Assembly (NCBI GenBank): GCA_019137115.1
Contig: JAGVSV010000187.1
Span: 1-5,236, forward strand
Direction: 5' to 3'
DNA: 5,236 nucleotides
Origin: Bacillota bacterium
GTDB lineage: Bacteria; Bacillota; Clostridia; Christensenellales; Aristaeellaceae
Under the pieces are notes generated by a model. The model was given only the letters and a program-made list of their open reading frames with translations. It ran no database searches and was not told the origin of the DNA. Below are positions 4,373 to 5,236 of the stretch, in pieces. Each line of letters begins with the position of its first letter. The first letter of the stretch is position 1. The position numbers were made by a program, and so were the translations under genes.

Positions 4373-5236
4373 ATGATCGTTGGCATTCCCAGGGAAATCA
4401 TGCATGCTGCCAGGGAAATCATGCATGCTGAAAACCGCGTGGCCGCCACGCCGGACAGCTGCTCCAGGCTGATAAAGGATGGCCACCAGGTGCTGGTGGA
4501 GGCGGGCGCCGGTTTGGGCGCCTACTTTCATGACGAAGCCTACGCGCAGGCCGGGGCGCAGATTGTGGCCGATGTGCGCGAGCTGTACCAGAGGGCGGAG
4601 CTGATCCTCAAGGTCAAGGAGCCGCTGTTTAATGAGCGCACCGGCAGCCATGAGATCGACATGATGCACGCGGGGCAGTACCTGATCACGTTTATTCACC
4701 CGGCGTCGCCGGCCAACCATGACATGGTGCGCCATATGGCGGGGAAGGGCATCATCGCGCTGACGCTGGACGGCGTGCCGCGCATCTCCCGCGCGCAGAG
4801 CATGGACGCGCTGACCTCCATGAGCACCTGCGCGGGGTACAAGGGCATGCTGATGGCCGCCAACCTGCTGCCCAGCTTCATCCCGCAGATGTTCAGCGCC
4901 GTGGGCATGACCAAGCCCCTCAACGCCCTGGTCATCGGCGTGGGCGTGGGCGGCTTGCAGGCGCTGGCCACCGCCAAACGTTTGGGCGCGGTGACCTGGG
5001 CGGTGGACACCCGCGCCGCGGCCCGGGAGCAGGCGCAGTCGCTGGGTGCCAAAATCATTGACATTGACATCCCGGAGGAGCAGGCGGCGGGCCACGGCGG
5101 GTACGCGTTGAGATTAAGCCCCGAGCTGTTGCTGCAGGAGCGCGAACGCATTGCGCCGCACCTGCCGCAGATGGACATCGTGTTTTTAAGCGCCCTGGTG
5201 CCCGGCAAGCTTGCGCCCATCATCCTGACCCGCGAA
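4373..5236 (+). CDS. pntAA: NAD(P) transhydrogenase subunit alpha part 1, N-terminal part (cut by right edge)
   Basis: This is the soluble NAD(H)-binding domain (dI) of the proton-translocating transhydrogenase, which exchanges hydride between NADH and NADP+ using the proton gradient. The first 288 codons are present and open to the last base; the family has roughly 370-390 aa when split from the membrane part, so about a quarter is missing. Supporting features are the N-terminal VGIPREI and ENRVAATP segments, VPRISRAQSMDALTSM (around residues 135-150), the dinucleotide-binding GVGVGG (189-194) with Asp212 at the end of the second strand, which fits NAD rather than NADP, and LVPGKLAPIILTRE at the end. 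The RISRAQSMDAL block separates it from alanine dehydrogenase, a close relative. The start is set by AAGGAG seven bases upstream. A 21-bp tandem duplication inserts seven residues at about 13-19. The membrane subunits pntAB and pntB would be expected downstream, outside the window. Confidence 0.92.
   Translation, partial: MIVGIPREIMHAAREIMHAENRVAATPDSCSRLIKDGHQVLVEAGAGLGAYFHDEAYAQAGAQIVADVRELYQRAELILKVKEPLFNERTGSHEIDMMHAGQYLITFIHPASPANHDMVRHMAGKGIIALTLDGVPRISRAQSMDALTSMSTCAGYKGMLMAANLLPSFIPQMFSAVGMTKPLNALVIGVGVGGLQALATAKRLGAVTWAVDTRAAAREQAQSLGAKIIDIDIPEEQAAGHGGYALRLSPELLLQERERIAPHLPQMDIVFLSALVPGKLAPIILTRE
4389..4430 (+). repeat. perfect 21-bp tandem duplication inside pntAA
   Basis: Bases 4389-4409 are repeated exactly at 4410-4430. 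The unit begins CCAGGGAAATC and ends ATGCATGCTG. It is in frame and makes the product read REIMHA-AREIMHA-ENRVA. With one copy removed the sequence reads PREIMHAENRVAATP, which is the normal family spacing, so the second copy is an insertion of seven residues. Confidence 0.95.

Noticed and set aside
4172..5095. 307-codon minus-strand open frame opposite pntAA
   Set aside because: It would run through the pntAA promoter and the inverted repeat, and has no recognisable domain, while the plus strand encodes a clear transhydrogenase subunit.
4373..5236. Alanine dehydrogenase (ald) as the identity of the last gene
   Set aside because: The N-terminal halves are homologous, but the RISRAQSMDAL block, the LVPGKLAPIILTRE end and the VDTR segment after the dinucleotide fold match PntA rather than alanine dehydrogenase.

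Overview
The window is GC-rich, gene-dense bacterial DNA with strong Shine-Dalgarno sites (GGAGA, AAGGAG, GGGAGG), short intergenic gaps and sigma-70/sigma-A type promoters. The four-cysteine ribosomal protein L28, the MreB-family protein and the separate PntAA-type subunit fit a high-GC member of the Firmicutes, probably Clostridia. That placement is an inference from protein style only. There are no tRNA or rRNA genes, CRISPR arrays, transposases or clear signs of a mobile element.

Layout from left to right. Positions 1-822 (minus) hold the N-terminal 274 codons of a CCA-adding tRNA nucleotidyltransferase that runs off the left edge. Between it and the next gene lies a compact divergent promoter pair whose -35 boxes overlap almost completely (875-881). 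Rightward from it come a 176-aa cysteine-cluster protein of the YkgJ type (938-1468) and, overlapping it by 19 bases, a beta-class DNA methyltransferase without a visible restriction partner (1450-2691). An AT-richer gap (2692-2838) carries a possible extended -10 promoter and a perfect 17-bp palindrome. It leads into an MreB/Mbl-family actin homologue (2839-3864). A bidirectional terminator (3888-3914) separates this gene from the convergent rpmB (3933-4151, minus). A second divergent intergenic region (4152-4372) holds the rpmB promoter, a GC-rich inverted repeat and a near-consensus promoter for the last gene. That gene is the NAD(P) transhydrogenase alpha subunit pntAA (4373 onward, cut by the right edge).

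Most genes are housekeeping: tRNA 3'-end maturation, the ribosome, cell shape, and pyridine nucleotide balance. The less ordinary points are four. The MreB homologue has Arg where the catalytic Glu of MreB is expected, plus other changed nucleotide-site residues, and an operator-like palindrome sits in its leader. The methyltransferase is solitary, has a modified AdoMet-binding motif and an unassigned C-terminal region. The N-terminus of pntAA contains a perfect in-frame 21-bp tandem duplication. The cca/ykgJ promoters appear unable to be occupied at the same time. I found no convincing multi-gene novel system; the MreB variant is the best candidate for new biology.
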